Source: RYN-230 sp963704995
GTDB taxonomy: Bacteria > Actinomycetota > Actinomycetes > Streptosporangiales > Streptosporangiaceae
Assembly: GCA_963704995.1 (NCBI GenBank)
Contig: CAVPIM010000017.1
Location: 1,906,451-1,970,450, forward strand
Direction of reading: 5' to 3'
Length of the DNA stretch: 64,000 nt
Shown: positions 35,414 through 44,269 of the stretch, in pieces
How the letters are laid out: each line of letters opens with the position of its first letter
Position numbering within the stretch: the stretch's first letter is position 1
Notes under the pieces: generated by a model
Told to the model about the DNA's origin: nothing
Seen by the model: the letters and a program-made list of their open reading frames with translations, nothing else
Database searches by the model: none
Made by a program: the position numbers and the translations under genes

Positions 35414-36022
35414 CTATGCCAGCAGCCAGTCGACGGCTTGGGCAAAGGACCCGAACGCAACCGCTTCCCGGCTCTGAACGGTGCTTGCCTGGCCGTGTGC
35501 CACGCGAACGATCCGCAGACCAGGCTGTCCGATGACCGAGAGAAGCACCGCGGCGGGCTGCTTCGCGCCGTCCTCAGCCGCCACGAAGCCGTCTTCGAAC
35601 ACCGCCTCGGCGAGTCCGGTGAGGGCGCGCCACTGCCGCGGCGGTGGCGTGACCCGGAAGTAGTGGACGCCCGCCGGGGCAACGACGTGGCTCATCTCGA
35701 CGTGGTCGGGAGCCGGTCCGTACAAGTACACGGTGGGCCCGGTGGGGAACCAGTTGCCGTCGGCGTCAACAAGCATGAACGCGGCACACGGACCGGTCCC
35801 GAGCTTCGCCAGTACCTCGGCCGCCTCGCCCGTGATGGTCCCGTCGGGCTGGCCGAGTTCACGGATCACCAGTGAACGCCGGCCGCGCAGGATGGCGAGG
35901 GCCAGGTCCGCCTCGTCGCTTTCGTCGACCGTGGGCAGGGGCGTGCGCCAGGCCCCGTTGGCGTGGACCGCGACGGCCGCTGCCTCGTCGTCGGTGAGCG
36001 CGAGCCGGTTCTCATTCGCCAT
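35414..36022 (-). CDS. Hypothetical protein of a type VII secretion locus
   Basis: 202 residues, soluble, mixed alpha/beta, no signal peptide. It begins MANENRLALTDDEAAAVAVH and contains RRSLVIRELGQPDGTITGEA and MLVDADGNWFPTGPTVYLYG. Its start codon overlaps the stop of the WXG100-headed gene by one base, so the two are translationally coupled. Position next to the secreted proteins suggests an EspG-like chaperone role, but I see no clear EspG signature. Confidence 0.6.
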   Translation of the reverse strand: MANENRLALTDDEAAAVAVHANGAWRTPLPTVDESDEADLALAILRGRRSLVIRELGQPDGTITGEAAEVLAKLGTGPCAAFMLVDADGNWFPTGPTVYLYGPAPDHVEMSHVVAPAGVHYFRVTPPPRQWRALTGLAEAVFEDGFVAAEDGAKQPAAVLLSVIGQPGLRIVRVAHGQASTVQSREAVAFGSFAQAVDWLLA

Positions 36023-36828
36023 CAGAAAACCCCCGCAAGATTGCTGATCGTCTCACCCGGGAGATCTTTGAAGGTGGGGACGTAGTCGTTCCTGAAGACG
36101 CCCGGGTCGAACGGGTTTGGGATACCTTCCGACCAATCGACCTGACGCGCCAGGTCGTAATCCTTGTGAGCCAAGCTGAGATCGACTCCGGCAAGGTAGG
36201 CGACCGGATCGTCCTTCTGGGCCTTCAGGAGCGAGGCGGTCGCATCAACCATCTTCCCGCCGGCTGCGCCATAGTGTTGGTGCTTGAGGTCATAGACACC
36301 CTCCCCGGTGTCCAGCGTGGCGTCCGTGTAGCCCAGGACGCGCCCGGCACCGTCAGCGAGGCCATGCCCGGGAATTCTGTCAAGCAATTCACTGGTCTTA
36401 GGGATATTGCTGAGCGGGCCGTCCACAAGGGAATAGTAATCATTGCCCCGGTCCACGGCTTTGTAGAGGGTGCGGGCGCCGCCGAGGAGGCCGGCGACGG
36501 TGAGGCCGGAAATGGCGGCGCCGGCCCCCGACCAAGCGGCGCCTCCCCCGCCGGCATCGTTGTCACTCGCCTGGACCTGCTGCTGGATATTCGCGACCAG
36601 ATGTGTGTGCATGTCCGTCATCGCTTGCGCCGCGCGGCTGATCGCACCGTGGTACTGCGTCGACCATTGCTGCTGGAAGGTGCCGGAGGCCGGCCCGCGC
36701 CAGTGGTAGCTGAGTTCTTCCGTGAGCGTGCCGAGCCCGGCGGTGAGGTGGATCAGCGCCTGGGCGTACCCGTCCATCTGCTGCGCAAGGCGCTGGGCCT
36801 GATCGACGTCCATGCCTTCCAGCGACAT
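36022..36828 (-). CDS. WXG100-headed putative type VII effector
   Basis: 268 residues. The first ~95 are a WXG100 helical hairpin: MSLEGMDVDQAQRLAQQMDG, then YHWRGPASGTFQQQW with Trp43-Arg-Gly45 as the turn. A Gly/Ala-rich hydrophobic stretch (AAISGLTVAGLLGGARTLYK, about 105-125) and a ~140-residue C-terminal domain follow (DRIPGHGLADGAGRVLGYTD). The domain order resembles secreted proteins carrying a WXG/LXG targeting head and an effector tail. No known toxin motif is visible. The N terminus is clearly paralogous to the small WXG100 gene just upstream. Confidence 0.7.
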   Translation of the reverse strand: MSLEGMDVDQAQRLAQQMDGYAQALIHLTAGLGTLTEELSYHWRGPASGTFQQQWSTQYHGAISRAAQAMTDMHTHLVANIQQQVQASDNDAGGGGAAWSGAGAAISGLTVAGLLGGARTLYKAVDRGNDYYSLVDGPLSNIPKTSELLDRIPGHGLADGAGRVLGYTDATLDTGEGVYDLKHQHYGAAGGKMVDATASLLKAQKDDPVAYLAGVDLSLAHKDYDLARQVDWSEGIPNPFDPGVFRNDYVPTFKDLPGETISNLAGVF

Positions 36829-36894
36829 CGTTCGCTCCCCGTTGTCCTGGACCCGGGGCTGCGGGCTGGCCCGGGGTCCGTCAGCTGCTAGGGC

Positions 36895-37170
36895 CTAGGC
36901 GAAGTTGCTCGAGGTCTGCTGCTGCTGCTGCAGGTTCGCCAGCGTGTGGTGGCAGATTTCCTGGATGCCATTGAGGGCGTTCTGCAGCTGGGCCTGATGG
37001 GTCGGCCACTGAGCGGCGAACTGCTGCGCGTCCGGGCCCTTCCACGCACCCTCGAGGTGGCTCACGAGGCCGGGCATCGACGTCACGATGCTCTGCAGTT
37101 GCTGGCAGAGGCCGTTCATCTGGTGGTAGATGCCATTGACCGCGTCGACGTCCATTCCTTCGAATGCCAT
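36895..37170 (-). CDS. WXG100 family secreted protein (EsxA/EsxB-like)
   Basis: 91 residues, the standard length. Two helices join at Trp43-Lys-Gly45 (LEGAWKGPDAQQFAAQW); the start MAFEGMDVDAVNGIYHQMNG matches the long paralogue. The C terminus is Gln-rich (LQQQQQTSSNFA). WXG100 proteins are exported as dimers by EccC-type ATPases; the longer paralogue downstream is a plausible partner. It lies between the EccC gene and that paralogue in the same operon. Confidence 0.85.
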   Translation of the reverse strand: MAFEGMDVDAVNGIYHQMNGLCQQLQSIVTSMPGLVSHLEGAWKGPDAQQFAAQWPTHQAQLQNALNGIQEICHHTLANLQQQQQTSSNFA

Positions 37171-37328
37171 GATCTAGTCTCCCCTTTTCGGTTGCGACGG
37201 CGCCTTGCCGTCTTAGTGGCGGGCTCTCTGGCTGGCACCGGTCGTTGCTTGCGTCAGCCACCTTAGGGATGACCGCACGGGTTGACCATGGGGAGGACTC
37301 CCCGGTGCGATCGCGCGGCTGGCCGGGC

Positions 37329-40300
37329 TCATTCCGGAACCGCAATCTGTGCGAGCGTGACGCGCCCGCTCTCAACAAGCAGGCCACGCCCGGCAGGAAA
37401 CTCGCTGCGCCTCGATTTCGGGAACTCCGTCTTGTACACCAGCAACCCGTCCGTTTGCTCTGGTTGCAGGGCCAGCCCGCTGCGCATGCTCTTTGCTGCA
37501 TTCAGCAGTGGCCAGCTTTGGCTCATGGCGGAGGTCTCGGCTTCGGCGATGACAAGGTGCCCATGGCTGGCGAGCGTCTTGATCAAGGAGGTCAGCGGCA
37601 TGTCCGCGGGACCGCCGAGAAAGTCGGCAACGCCCTCGATGACGACGGCGAACTGGTGGCCGGCATCGCCGTCGCGGACGGCGCGTTCGAGCTTGGCAGC
37701 GGCCTCGGCGATTTCTTCGGGATTCGTGCCGACCTGTTGCCAGGCCCCGAGCGCGACCAGCGGCGAGCGCTTGCCGCCGAAGAAGATCGCCGCGGTGGCC
37801 GGGCTGGTACGGGCGAGCGCGGTGACGAGGGTGGCGATGGAGGTGGTGCGGCCGCTGTCGGGAGGGCCGGAGATGAGGAAGACGCCTTCCGGGCGGAACC
37901 CAACGGCGCTGAGATTGTGGTCGGCCATCCCCACCGTCGGACGCCCGTCGGCCGTGGCGGGCAGTTCGCTGAGGCGCACCAGCGGCGGGAGTTGCCTGAC
38001 GGTTGGCGCGGCAGGCACCTGCTGCCGGCGCATGGTGGCGGCGAGACGGGTGATGGCGTGCGACTGGGCGGTGATGTCGGCCGATCCGCCGAGCACGGCG
38101 ACGTGCAGTTCCGCATGCGACATGACCGCCCGGCCGGGCGGGGAATCGGGGGTGAGGACGCCCTGGTCGACCCCGGCGAGGGCGTACTCGTTCTCGTCGG
38201 CAAGCCTCAGCGTAAGCCTGCGCGGAATCGCCGAGCCCAGCCGCGATGACAGGGCTCCAGGCCGCTCAGCGGTGAGGATGACGTGTATCCCGGCGGGCCG
38301 GCCGTCGGCGGCCAACGCGGTGAACGCGTCGAACCACTTGCCGCCGTCGAGCGTTTCGTACTGCTGGCGGAACGTGGAGAAGCCGTCGAGCAGGACCAGG
38401 ATGCGTGGCTCCTGCGGCTGGCCGGCGATGCGGCGGTATTCGGTGATGGTTCCGGCCCGGACGGCGGCGTACCGGCGGGCGCGCTCGTCCAGGGTGGCCA
38501 TGAGGGTCCGCAGGAGCCGGTTGACCCGGTCGCGTTCGTCGCCGGGGATGATGCTGCCGACATGCGGCAGTTCGGCAAGCATCCCAAGGCCGTGGGAGCT
38601 GAAGTCGAGGCCGTATACCTGGCAGGGCCCGCCCCGCACGGTGAGCGCGGCGGCGATCGCGAATGACCGCAGTGCCGTGCTCTTGCCCGAGCCGCCGGTG
38701 CCGAAGATCGCGAAGTTCCCGTCACGGTCGGGGTAGAAGATCGCCGTTGTCTGGCGCTGCTGCTCCGGCTCGTCGACGACACCGAACACGAGCTGGTCGT
38801 CGCGGCGCCCGGTGGGGAGCTTGCTCAGGTCGTAGGCAGCGGCCAGCTCGTCGAGCCAGGGCCGCCGCGGCGCAGGCAACTCGGCAAGCGCGCTGGCACG
38901 GCGGATGGTGTCGGTGATCCGTGCGCTGTCGGTCGGGCCGGGGCCGACGTCGGTCGTCATGGTGGCCGGGTCCGGGGAGCGCCAGAGGCGGCCCTCGCCG
39001 ACGGTGAGTTCCTCGATCGACACGTCCGCGTGGCGCTGAGCCGACGTAGTCCATCCCCCGACGTAGGCGGCCTGGAACGGCACGAGCCTGCCCGGCCCAG
39101 TCTTCGACACCGCACGGCCCGGCAGTTCCGGGTCGATGTGCGCCGCCTCCGGCGAGCCGAGGACGTCCACGCTGTCCGCCTCATCGGCCATGCGCAGCGC
39201 GAGCCGCAGATTAGTGTTCGCCCGCAGGTTGTCCTTGATGACGCCGGCCGGCCGCTGCGTGGCGAGCACCAGATGCAGCCCGAGGGACCGGCCCCGCTGC
39301 GCGACGTTGACGACCCCGTTGACGAACTCAGGGACCTCCTGGACCAGAGCAGCGAACTCGTCGACGACGATCACCAGGCTGGGCGGGGTGTCAGGGCCAC
39401 CCGTCTTCTCCAGCTCGGCCAGGTCCTTGACCTTCTTCTGGCTGAACAGATGCTCGCGATAGGTGAGTTCGGCGCCGAGCGAGGCCAGCGCGCGCTTGAC
39501 CAGGTGCGGGTTGAGGTCGGTGACCAGGCCGACCGTGTGCGGCAACTTGACGCAGTCGCTGAACGCCGAGCCGCCCTTGTAGTCGACCAGCAGGAAGTTG
39601 ACCCGCTGCGGGCTGTGCGCGGCAGCCATGGCGAGAATCCAGGTTTGCAGCAGCTCGCTCTTCCCGGCGCCGGTGGTGCCGCCGAGCAGCGCGTGCGGCC
39701 CGTGCAGCCGCAGGTCGAGCGCGTGCAGCTCACCCGCTGCCTGCCCGACGACGGCACGCAGGGTGCCTGGCCGGCGCCGGCCAGGAGAAGACGATGCCGG
39801 GCCGGTGAGGATGGAGCGGCTCTCCTGCCAGCGTTCGATGACGGCGGCCGGGACGTCTGCGAGCCTCGGGTCGTGCAGTTCGAGCCAGGACACCGCACGA
39901 GGCAGGTCACTGTCATCGGCGAGGACGGCGCCCGCGTCGATCAGCGGGGACATGGTCCGGCTGAAGGACAGCGCGGTGCCGCGGTCGACGGTCTCGGTGC
40001 TGATGCCGCTCGTGGAGGTCCCGGTGAGGCTGTTGCCGATGGTCGCCGACCGGTTGCCGTAGACGTTGACGTACGCCGTGCAGGCGGCCGGCAGGTCTTC
40101 GGCCCGGGGGGCGAGCCAGATGCAGTGGATGCCGGCCGCTGGCCCGGTTCTGCTGAGCTCGACGAGACGGGCACGGTCGGCGGTGGTACCGCTGTCGATG
40201 AGGACAACGACGTAGACGGGGTTGCCCCGGCCATCCAGCTGATGGCCGCTGTGTGCACGGGTGAGGTCTTCGAGCTGCCCGAGCAGCGCGGATGCTTCAG

Positions 40301-41696
40301 CGCCCGTGACCAGATGCGGGCCGGTCAGCGGGCTATGCGCGGAGGATACATGGGGCAGCCACTTCAGCCACTCCCAGTCACGCCAGGAGCGTGGCCCGCA
40401 GAAGGCCGCAAGAACGACCTCGGCGGGCGAGTGCAGGACGGCGAGCTGACAGATGACCGCACGGGCAACGTCCGGCGCGGCGGCGGGGTCCCCGGCGATA
40501 CCGATGCAGCCGTGGGCGGTGAGCGAGAGGCCGGCCGGGACGTCGTCGATGGTCCGGTACCGGCCGACGAGATCGTCCAGCGCGACCCGGGCCGCCGGGA
40601 CCGCATGCCGGTCCCTGGGGCGGTCGAAGGACAGCCTTGAGGTGAGCGTCGCGGCGCCCACGCGGACGTCGAGGAACCGCGGCGCACCAGGCCGGTGGCT
40701 CCACAACAGCGCGGCCTGATGCCCCGCAGCGGCCAGGCAATCCACGATGCGCGGGTGTTCGGCATTGCGGGCGTGCCACTCATCGGCGCGCGCCGCGCGG
40801 GCGGCTTCGTCGAGGGCGCTGAGCTCCCGCCGCAACTCTGCCATGGAACCGCGGTTGCCGCGGGCGGCGGCCCAGCGGCTCTCGAGCAGGTTGGCCAGCA
40901 TCATCATGGGGCTGAGCGCGACGAACAGCAGGGAGGCGACGCTCCGGGTCAGCGCGTAGAGGGCACCGCCAAGCGCGATCGGGGCAAGCATGGACAGGAC
41001 GGGGAAGCGCTGGTGGTGCTGGATCTCCGGAAGCTCTGGGCACGCCAGCGTCTCGCCGGGGTAGCTGGCGCTGACGACGGGCGACCGGTTGAACGCGGAG
41101 GTCGCCGGGTGTGCCGCGCCTTCGACCTGCAGGGTGAACTCGATGCCGAGGACGGTGTCGCCCAGCCGCAGTTGCTCCCCGGGGTGCCAGGATCCGCGCG
41201 CCACCTGCTCTTCGTTGAGCAGCAGGCCGTTGGCAGAGCCCAGGTCAAGGATCTCGGCCGAGCCCGGGGCCAGGACGACCCGGAGGTGGCGGCGGGATAC
41301 GAGCGTGTCCGACAGCCGCACGTCGCAGTCGGCCGAACGCCCGACCGTGTGGTTGCCCGCGCCGAGCGGCAGCCGCTGCCCCCGATCAGGACCGTCCATG
41401 ACGGTGATCACCGCGACAGGCCGGGCGGCTTGGTGCGGGTGGCGGATGCTTGCTGGGCTTATGGCGATACGCGCCCCGGACCTGATGCCGCTGTCGGTCA
41501 GGGCGAGGCCGGGGTCGAGGGTAGTGCGGTCGGCCCCGATGACGGTCAGCGTGTTGCCGCCGTCCTCCGCGGCCGGACGTACCGGGTCACGGGCGGCCAG
41601 GGCGTCGGCGACGTCGCCGACGGTCGCGTCGGCGTCCGCGGTGAGCACGAGGTCGATATCACCAGGGGAACGCTCCAGCGTGACCTTGATCTTCAT
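37329..41696 (-). CDS. eccC: Type VII secretion ATPase, EccC/EssC-like, with ubiquitin-like and FHA domains
   Basis: 1455 residues from the ATG at 41696 (MKIKVTLERSPGDIDLVLTA); an upstream ATG adds 26 unlikely residues. Order: YukD/ubiquitin-like domain (1-85), FHA (about 110-188: HTVGRSADCDVRLSDTLVSR, GSANGLLLN), two membrane helices (232-270), then FtsK/SpoIIIE ATPases. Domain 1 has Walker A GTTGAGKS (~673) and Walker B VIVVDEF (~775); domain 2 has GTGGSGKST (~999). Domain 3 is degenerate (GPPDSGRTT, Lys replaced by Arg). This is the motor that exports WXG100 proteins. An FHA head is typical of EssC in Bacillota rather than mycobacterial EccC. Confidence 0.88.
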   Translation of the reverse strand: MKIKVTLERSPGDIDLVLTADADATVGDVADALAARDPVRPAAEDGGNTLTVIGADRTTLDPGLALTDSGIRSGARIAISPASIRHPHQAARPVAVITVMDGPDRGQRLPLGAGNHTVGRSADCDVRLSDTLVSRRHLRVVLAPGSAEILDLGSANGLLLNEEQVARGSWHPGEQLRLGDTVLGIEFTLQVEGAAHPATSAFNRSPVVSASYPGETLACPELPEIQHHQRFPVLSMLAPIALGGALYALTRSVASLLFVALSPMMMLANLLESRWAAARGNRGSMAELRRELSALDEAARAARADEWHARNAEHPRIVDCLAAAGHQAALLWSHRPGAPRFLDVRVGAATLTSRLSFDRPRDRHAVPAARVALDDLVGRYRTIDDVPAGLSLTAHGCIGIAGDPAAAPDVARAVICQLAVLHSPAEVVLAAFCGPRSWRDWEWLKWLPHVSSAHSPLTGPHLVTGAEASALLGQLEDLTRAHSGHQLDGRGNPVYVVVLIDSGTTADRARLVELSRTGPAAGIHCIWLAPRAEDLPAACTAYVNVYGNRSATIGNSLTGTSTSGISTETVDRGTALSFSRTMSPLIDAGAVLADDSDLPRAVSWLELHDPRLADVPAAVIERWQESRSILTGPASSSPGRRRPGTLRAVVGQAAGELHALDLRLHGPHALLGGTTGAGKSELLQTWILAMAAAHSPQRVNFLLVDYKGGSAFSDCVKLPHTVGLVTDLNPHLVKRALASLGAELTYREHLFSQKKVKDLAELEKTGGPDTPPSLVIVVDEFAALVQEVPEFVNGVVNVAQRGRSLGLHLVLATQRPAGVIKDNLRANTNLRLALRMADEADSVDVLGSPEAAHIDPELPGRAVSKTGPGRLVPFQAAYVGGWTTSAQRHADVSIEELTVGEGRLWRSPDPATMTTDVGPGPTDSARITDTIRRASALAELPAPRRPWLDELAAAYDLSKLPTGRRDDQLVFGVVDEPEQQRQTTAIFYPDRDGNFAIFGTGGSGKSTALRSFAIAAALTVRGGPCQVYGLDFSSHGLGMLAELPHVGSIIPGDERDRVNRLLRTLMATLDERARRYAAVRAGTITEYRRIAGQPQEPRILVLLDGFSTFRQQYETLDGGKWFDAFTALAADGRPAGIHVILTAERPGALSSRLGSAIPRRLTLRLADENEYALAGVDQGVLTPDSPPGRAVMSHAELHVAVLGGSADITAQSHAITRLAATMRRQQVPAAPTVRQLPPLVRLSELPATADGRPTVGMADHNLSAVGFRPEGVFLISGPPDSGRTTSIATLVTALARTSPATAAIFFGGKRSPLVALGAWQQVGTNPEEIAEAAAKLERAVRDGDAGHQFAVVIEGVADFLGGPADMPLTSLIKTLASHGHLVIAEAETSAMSQSWPLLNAAKSMRSGLALQPEQTDGLLVYKTEFPKSRRSEFPAGRGLLVESGRVTLAQIAVPE

Positions 41697-42021
41697 CGGC
41701 GCAGGCCCGGGGCGAAAGCCGGGGCAGCGGTACAGAGCACCGCCGGTATCCCATACCGGCGCGAAGATAGCCACAGGCGACGCAAAGACATTCCCCCCAC
41801 TGCAAATGCCGTGGTCGGCGCCCCCATAAGTACGGCGCTCCGCCTCCCGGCGGCATGGGAAGAATGCTAGAGATTCCCTGCCGCGCCGATGGGCAGAACT
41901 CCAGAATCAAGCGCGGCTTTTTAGCGGTTTAGTCTGCGGCACGCGCTTTATCCAATTCTTCAGCCGCTCGGTGAGGTTTGCGAGGATTGTCGCGGCCGGC
42001 GGGCAGGCCAGGCCAGAGATC

Positions 42022-42747
42022 TCACGCCGACGGCGGTGCGCCGCGCCCGGCGCCCGCCGGCGGCAGCAGGTCCAGGTCGCCGACGTTCACCAGGCGGGCG
42101 GCGAGGGCATACTCCACCAGCCGGGCGCGGCGGGTGGAAGCGAGCCGGGTCGCGTCCCCGTGCAGGCCGCGGACACCCCGGCGGGTGAACTTGTCGCAGA
42201 CGTTGTCGAGCTTGCGGTTGAACTTGGTGACCGTCCAGCCCAGGCGCGCGGCGGCGGCCGCGTTGCTGGGAATGTTCCCGGTGCTCTGGCCGCCACGCCG
42301 CAGCACCACTTCCGCGAGCGCGACGAGCAGCAGGTGCTGATCGGCGGTGAGCGTCCCCGGCCCGAGCGTGGTGGCGCCGCTGACCTGCTGGTCGAGGCTG
42401 ACAGGCACGAACGGCGGGTCGTCCAGGGTGACCGTAAACTCATAGGTGGTGGGCCCGGCAGTGAACCAGACGCGAGTACAGGGAAATACCAGCGGGAGTG
42501 ATGCGCCGGGGGCCAGCCAGGCCTGGACCAGCCCCCGGTCGTCGGCAATCGTGGCCGCAAGCTGGCTGCCGATATTGCTGAGCTGCCAGTACCCGCCCTG
42601 GTGGTGGAGCATAAGGAACTGGCGATGCAGGTAGGGGTTATCGTCGACGGTCAGGTCTCCCTCACGGCCGATTCTGAACGGCTCCGAAGGGAGGGCGGTG
42701 TAGTCCTCGCCGCAGAACTCGACGCGGGCATCGCCGGGGGCGGTCAT
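42022..42747 (-). CDS. FHA-like protein with a helical, possibly DNA-binding C-terminal domain
   Basis: About 241 residues (GTG 42756 is an alternative start). The first ~100 residues form an FHA-like beta-sandwich (PFRIGREGDLTVDDNPYLHR, then YWQLSNIGSQL). The C-terminal part (about 130-225) is helical with a winged-helix look: LTADQHLLLVALAEVVLRRG, then NAAAAARLGWTVTKFNRKLD. Such a pairing could make a phosphorylation-responsive regulator of the locus. The first gene-sized gap in the operon (325 bp) separates it from the ATPase gene; I see no gene in that gap. Confidence 0.6.
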   Translation of the reverse strand: MTAPGDARVEFCGEDYTALPSEPFRIGREGDLTVDDNPYLHRQFLMLHHQGGYWQLSNIGSQLAATIADDRGLVQAWLAPGASLPLVFPCTRVWFTAGPTTYEFTVTLDDPPFVPVSLDQQVSGATTLGPGTLTADQHLLLVALAEVVLRRGGQSTGNIPSNAAAAARLGWTVTKFNRKLDNVCDKFTRRGVRGLHGDATRLASTRRARLVEYALAARLVNVGDLDLLPPAGAGRGAPPSA

Positions 42748-42868
42748 GGCCCGCACACCGGCGTGGACGGGCCCGGCGCTGGGCTGTCGTCAGCCGGCCC
42801 GGCCTGGACAGTGATGCAGACGCTCCGCCCCAGGTTCGGAGGGACTTCGCCAGCAGCCGTGGATGCGA

Positions 42869-44269
42869 TCACCGTGGTTCCTCGTAGCGGAAATAAATAT
42901 CATCAGCCAAGCTGACTACCGTGCCGGGCTGGATCGGGAACGGCTCGCGGGGGCGAAGCCGTTCGGGGTCACGGCCGGGCAGCGTGACCAGCGTCCCGTT
43001 GGTGGACTTCAGGTCGGTGACCAGGACATCCCAGCCGTCCAGGCTGACCTGCAGGTGGGTGCGGGAGATCTCACCGTCCCCGCTGGGCAGCCTGACGACG
43101 TGGGGGCGCTCCTCGCCGTCGAAGTCCGTGCGGGGACTGCGGCCCATGACCACGCCACGGTCGAGCGTGATGACGTCGCCGGTGGACACCCGCAAGACAC
43201 CGAGGACCGGCCGGGGCACGGTCACGGGGTCCTGCTGGGGCAGCGGCACACCGCACATGCGGCACACCGAACTGCCGGGCGGGCTCGGATGCGAACCGGG
43301 GCACAGCAGGGCATGGACGGTCGGGCCGATGCGGTCGGAGGGTGCGGCCCGGGAAGCGAGCTTGAGCAGCTCCGCCCGCCTGACGGTGCCCCCGCTGTCA
43401 TCCCCGGGACCCGTGACCGGGCCGAGCGGGGCAGATGTGACCGTGTTGGCCGGCCTTCCGCCCGCGGCCGGACCAGCGGGGCGGGGCTCCGACCTCGGTA
43501 CTGGCGGAGCCTGCGGCGCGGGGACAGCGGCTGCCGGAAGTTCCGGCGGCTGGCTATCGTCGGTGGCGGGACGCATGGCGGCGTCCTCGACGCTGCGCAC
43601 TAGCGACGCGCCGAACAGGAAGTCGTAGCCGGTCTCCTTGGGCGGCCCGGCATCGGCACCCTCGTGGGCGCTGCCGTCCGGCACCGCGTCCGCACCGGGG
43701 TAGCTCAGCGTGGCACCGGCGTCGCGGACGCTCACGGCTGGGGCCATCGGTACGGGTGGCGCGGTCTCGGCGGCGCTGGCCTCCGGGGCGGCAGACGGCC
43801 GGGCCGCCGCAGCCCCGGCCCGCCGGTTGCTGACGCCCGTCAAGGCGATGGTGACGCTCTGCGCAAGGAAGACGCCTGTGGACGCCGGAAGCTGCAAATC
43901 GGTGCCGGTAGGCGAATCTCCCAGGACAACGCATACGACATTCGGGGCCACCGGATGTTCTCGCCACGTGACCAGGCCCGTGCCTGTCAGGCGTTCAGAG
44001 GTGCCCTCGGCGTTCAACGTGGCGCTGCCGCGGCCCCGGCAGAACAGGTGGCTACAGTCGTCGTGAGTAGCGAGCAGGGCAAAATCCGGGGCTTCCCGCA
44101 GGCCCCTGCGCAGCAGGCTCGCCACAAGCATGTCCAGGCTGGCGCCGTCCTCGATTCGCTGCCAGATCTCCCGGACCGTGACCGAGTCAGGCGCAGCGTC
44201 GATGAGCGCCCAGCAGTGATCCCCGGCGACGGCGGTCCATTCGCCAGGGACGTAGCTCACATCGGTCAT
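42869..44269 (-). CDS. FHA-domain protein with a zinc-ribbon-like motif
   Basis: 466 residues. A folded N-terminal domain (1-145, VREIWQRIEDGASLDMLVAS) is followed by a long Pro/Ala-rich linker, a Cys cluster (CPGSHPSPPGSSVCRMCGVP, zinc-ribbon-like, around residue 335-355) and a C-terminal FHA domain (about 375-460: VVMGRSPRTDFDGEERPHVV, then EISRTHLQV and KSTNGTLV). The conserved Arg, Ser-Arg-His and Asn residues of a phosphothreonine-binding FHA are present. Its start overlaps the phosphatase stop by four bases (ATGA), so the two are coupled. Confidence 0.8.
   Translation of the reverse strand: MTDVSYVPGEWTAVAGDHCWALIDAAPDSVTVREIWQRIEDGASLDMLVASLLRRGLREAPDFALLATHDDCSHLFCRGRGSATLNAEGTSERLTGTGLVTWREHPVAPNVVCVVLGDSPTGTDLQLPASTGVFLAQSVTIALTGVSNRRAGAAAARPSAAPEASAAETAPPVPMAPAVSVRDAGATLSYPGADAVPDGSAHEGADAGPPKETGYDFLFGASLVRSVEDAAMRPATDDSQPPELPAAAVPAPQAPPVPRSEPRPAGPAAGGRPANTVTSAPLGPVTGPGDDSGGTVRRAELLKLASRAAPSDRIGPTVHALLCPGSHPSPPGSSVCRMCGVPLPQQDPVTVPRPVLGVLRVSTGDVITLDRGVVMGRSPRTDFDGEERPHVVRLPSGDGEISRTHLQVSLDGWDVLVTDLKSTNGTLVTLPGRDPERLRPREPFPIQPGTVVSLADDIYFRYEEPR

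Noticed and set aside
39030..40640. A 536-codon open frame on the plus strand opposite the EccC gene
   Set aside because: No domain, extreme Arg/Gly/Ala composition, and the opposite strand has full family motifs. It is an artefact of high GC. The same holds for long antisense frames over 26471-27697, 19785-21140, 53587-54531 and 60586-61899.
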